A stretch of DNA of 8,232 nucleotides from an uncultured Thermomonas sp. GTDB lineage: Bacteria; Pseudomonadota; Gammaproteobacteria; Xanthomonadales; Xanthomonadaceae. Positions 6,101-8,232 of the stretch are shown here, piece by piece. Each line of letters starts with the position of its first letter. The first letter of the stretch is position 1. The stretch is taken from the NCBI GenBank assembly GCA_946480065.1, contig CAMLJA010000078.1, positions 1 to 8,232 on the forward strand, written 5' to 3'. The notes beneath the pieces are model-generated. The model made no database searches and was not told where the DNA came from. It worked only from the letters and a program-made list of their open reading frames with translations. The translations under genes and the position numbers were made by a program.

Positions 6101-8059
6101 CTACAGGATCGGCGCCAGCCCGGAGCCGAATGCGGTGAACAGGCGCACGCCCAGCCACTTCAGGCCCAGGTCCACCTCGGGGAAATCGCCCACCGGGGTG
6201 TGGCAGCGGCGGAAGTCGGGGTCGAACGGCGGCGGCGGCGGCGGGGGGCAGCCCGGCCCGGGCGTGAACTCGTAGCTGGTGGCGTACTTGATCGGCCACA
6301 GGTCGAAGATCGGCATGCGCTCGGAGATCCGCGCCAGGGTGAACTCGATCCCCGGGAGGATCGGCGAGGGATCGCGGCGGCCGATCGTCCAGGCGTTGCC
6401 CGGCGCCATGTCCCGGCGGATGCTGGCCGCCAGCGCGCGGGCGAACGCGGGATCCGCTATCACCACCGCGCTCTCGGTGTTGAGGGTGTCGCCGCGCGGG
6501 TCGAAGTTGTGGGTGCCGACCACGCCGATGCGCTCGTCCACCACCATCGACTTGGCGTGCAGCCCCATGCGCTTGCCGGCGCGCTGCAGGCGCACCGGCA
6601 TGCCGCCGGACGAGCCGAACGGCCAGCGCCGGGTCTCGCTGCCGGGCTGGCGGCTCAGCCGGCGCTCGGCCAGCCGGCGCTCGCGCGCGGTCGGGCGGCG
6701 CGCGGGGGCGGCCGCGGGCCGGGCTTCCTGCTCGGGCGCGGCCTCCGTCGGCGCGGCGTCGGCGGCGGGCAGGCCCATGCCGGTGGCGCCGGCATCGATC
6801 GGCGCGTCCGCCGGGAACGGCTTGAACTCGTGGATCTCGAAGCCGAAGTCGCGCAGGTAGCGGCGCTTGTACTTGTACGAGATGGCGTAGGCGATGAAGG
6901 CGTCGGTGGACGCCAGGCTGTTGGTGGACACCAGCACGCGCGGCGGGTCGGCGCGCTTGTGCAGGGTGCGGAAGATCCGCTGCGCGGGCTTGGACAGCAC
7001 CAGGTAGGGCGTCTGCAGCAGCACTTCGCCGCGCGCGTCGGCGATAATCTGCTGCAGCACCTCGCCGGCCTGGCCGGTGTCGGAGGGGGCGCCGGCGGCG
7101 TGCTTCCACGGGCCGTCGGCGATGAACTGCACGCCGCTCACCGCCATCGCCGGGGCCACGAAGCGCTCGCGCGCCAGCGCCTCGTCGTCGGCCAGGGCCA
7201 GCAGCGCCTGCACCCGTTCCGGGCGCCGGTAGTCGGGGGCCGGCGCGGCCGGGGCACCGCGCGCCTGCAGGAAGCGGGCGACGTCGCTCAGGCGCTCGGC
7301 CGGCACGCTGCGCGGCGATGCCCAGAACGCCGCGAAGTTCTTCGCCATCGCGCGCGCCGCCGGGCCGGCCAGCAGCAGGTCGCGGTCGCGGAAGTTGTAG
7401 GCCTCGTCCCAGTCGTAGTAGTCGTCCTGGTAGTTGCGGCCGCCGGTGATGGCGATGGCGTCGTCCACCAGCAGCAGCTTGGTGTGCATGCGGCGGTTGA
7501 GCTGGCGCCAGCAGCAGGCCGCGGCCACCGCGTACATCGGGGTGGACAGGCGCGCGCGGTCCAGCACCGGGTTGTACACGCGCAGCTCGAAGTCGACGTG
7601 GACCGAGGCCAGCGCCGCCAGGGTGGAGACCTTCTCCAGCGCGGACAGCTGGTCGATCAGCACCCGTACCCGGACCCCGCGCCGGGCGGCCGCGCGCAGC
7701 TCGGCCAGCACCAGCTGGGCGGAATCGTCCTCGTCGAAGATGTAGGTCTGCAGGTCGATGCTGCGGCGCGCGCTGCGGATCAGCAGGATCCGCGCCAGCA
7801 GGGCGTTGGTGCCGTCGTCCAGGATCCGCGCGTAGTGGTGCGGCGCGCCGGGCGCGGATTCGGCGAAGGCGCGCGCGTCCAGTTCGCGCAGCGGGGTGGC
7901 CAGCGCGCAGGCGTCGGCCCGGGTGCAGTCCACCCGCGCATCGCGCGCCTCCACCGCGATCCGCGCGGCCTGGCCGCGCTGCGCCGGACTCAGCGAAGCG
8001 CAGCCGCCCAGCATCAGCGCGCCCAGCGCGAGCGCGGCGCGGAACCACGGGCCGCGCAT
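6101..8059 (-). CDS. Phospholipase D / cardiolipin synthase-like lipoprotein
   Basis: Member of the phospholipase D superfamily, which moves or hydrolyses phosphatidyl groups through a phosphohistidine intermediate; the closest known role is ClsC (YmdC)-type cardiolipin synthesis. 652 residues, well above the ~473 of E. coli ClsC. Residues 1-20 are a lipoprotein signal with the lipobox LGGC (Cys20); Ala at +2 predicts outer-membrane sorting. HKD motif 1 is H192-K194-D199 (MHTKLLLVDD, then GGRNYQDDY). HKD motif 2 is H501-K503-D508 (LHAKSMVVDE, then GTHNFDPR). Both are intact, so it should be active. Between them, about 420-495 is a low-complexity Ala/Pro/Arg/Glu insertion. Near the C-terminus lies a run of seven prolines (605-611). 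The ATG at 8059 is four bases after the upstream stop, suggesting coupling. Substrate and direction of reaction are unknown. Confidence 0.92.
   Translation of the reverse strand: MRGPWFRAALALGALMLGGCASLSPAQRGQAARIAVEARDARVDCTRADACALATPLRELDARAFAESAPGAPHHYARILDDGTNALLARILLIRSARRSIDLQTYIFDEDDSAQLVLAELRAAARRGVRVRVLIDQLSALEKVSTLAALASVHVDFELRVYNPVLDRARLSTPMYAVAAACCWRQLNRRMHTKLLLVDDAIAITGGRNYQDDYYDWDEAYNFRDRDLLLAGPAARAMAKNFAAFWASPRSVPAERLSDVARFLQARGAPAAPAPDYRRPERVQALLALADDEALARERFVAPAMAVSGVQFIADGPWKHAAGAPSDTGQAGEVLQQIIADARGEVLLQTPYLVLSKPAQRIFRTLHKRADPPRVLVSTNSLASTDAFIAYAISYKYKRRYLRDFGFEIHEFKPFPADAPIDAGATGMGLPAADAAPTEAAPEQEARPAAAPARRPTARERRLAERRLSRQPGSETRRWPFGSSGGMPVRLQRAGKRMGLHAKSMVVDERIGVVGTHNFDPRGDTLNTESAVVIADPAFARALAASIRRDMAPGNAWTIGRRDPSPILPGIEFTLARISERMPIFDLWPIKYATSYEFTPGPGCPPPPPPPFDPDFRRCHTPVGDFPEVDLGLKWLGVRLFTAFGSGLAPIL
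6228..6248 (+). repeat. GGC triplet repeat plus G-run within the phospholipase D gene
   Basis: Five GGC units are followed by six G. On the coding strand they encode Cys604 and seven prolines. The G-run and triplets are prone to slippage. The tract lies 125-145 bases before the stop, so a frameshift here would alter only the last ~50 residues. Confidence 0.7.
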
Positions 8060-8063
8060 GCGC

Positions 8064-8232
8064 TCAGGGCCACCAGAACTGGGTCAGCGCGGCCACGCCC
8101 GGTTCGATCGCGGCGTCGGCAGGCAGCCGCAGCACCGCGATCCCGCCCGGCGGCATGCCGCGGTAGTCGCCCGACTGGCCGCTGTGCATCAGCGCCGCCA
8201 GCCGTTCCAGCCCGGGGTTGTGGCCGACCAGC
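8064..8232 (-). CDS. SixA-family histidine phosphatase, C-terminal 55 residues
   Basis: Only the C-terminal end is in the window; the gene continues past the right edge. The visible part begins LVGHNPGLERLAALM, the GHNPGL motif of SixA-type (COG2062) histidine phosphatases, carrying the second active-site histidine. It continues RGMPPGGIAVLRLP and ends in TQFWWP before a TGA at 8064-8066. The family is a short branch of the phosphoglycerate-mutase-like superfamily; E. coli SixA acts on phosphohistidine, but many members are uncharacterised. The RHG motif and N-terminus are not visible. The stop is four bases upstream of the phospholipase D ATG, so the two are probably cotranscribed. Confidence 0.85.
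   Translation of the reverse strand, partial: LVGHNPGLERLAALMHSGQSGDYRGMPPGGIAVLRLPADAAIEPGVAALTQFWWP

Noticed and set aside
5319..8048. 909-residue minus-strand open frame
   Set aside because: It is an alternative-frame reading through the phospholipase D, intergenic and DUF1232 regions. Composition is Arg/Ala/Gly/Pro-dominated, and the true frames carry intact HKD and DUF1232 motifs.

Overview
The window is about 70% GC or more by eye and reads as a normal chromosomal segment of a gammaproteobacterium. It most resembles Xanthomonadaceae/Lysobacteraceae (Xanthomonas, Lysobacter, Luteimonas type). That placement is inferred from composition and from the proteins: an enterobacterial-type, adenylylatable GlnA, a gammaproteobacterial UppP, and SixA-family and phospholipase D lipoprotein neighbours. 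No phage, insertion sequence, CRISPR, tRNA or rRNA was seen. Nine protein genes are supported, seven complete and two cut by the window edges, and no stretch over 300 bases lacks a gene.

Left part (1-1528): glnA (glutamine synthetase) runs leftward off the edge. Its upstream region, shared with divergent uppP, is the only clearly AT-richer stretch. On the glnA strand it carries a textbook nitrogen-control promoter: a sigma-54 -24/-12 element, an IHF consensus match next to it, and an NtrC-type palindrome about 86 bases upstream of the predicted transcript start. uppP (undecaprenyl-diphosphate phosphatase, cell-wall lipid carrier recycling) runs rightward and meets a leftward PEBP-family gene tail to tail, with a small hairpin over the 3-base gap.

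Right part (3057-8232): six genes lie on the minus strand in a probable operon or two stacked transcription units. In reading order they are a SixA-family phosphatase (C-terminal end only), a 652-residue phospholipase D / cardiolipin-synthase-like lipoprotein, a DUF1232 (YkvA-like) protein, a YdiI-like hotdog acyl-CoA thioesterase, a PlsC-type lysophospholipid acyltransferase and a YheT-family alpha/beta hydrolase. Junctions are tight (4, 111, 4, 55 and 36 bases). A possible promoter in the 111-base gap would let the last four genes be expressed separately. Four of the six are lipid, acyl-group or ester enzyme families, so a shared role in membrane lipid turnover is plausible but unproven.

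Nothing here is a clear new defence or mobile system. The best points for a second look are the complete glnA control region, the lipid-enzyme gene run, the unusual insertion and polyproline tract in the phospholipase D protein, and the YdiI-like thioesterase with a TTG start.
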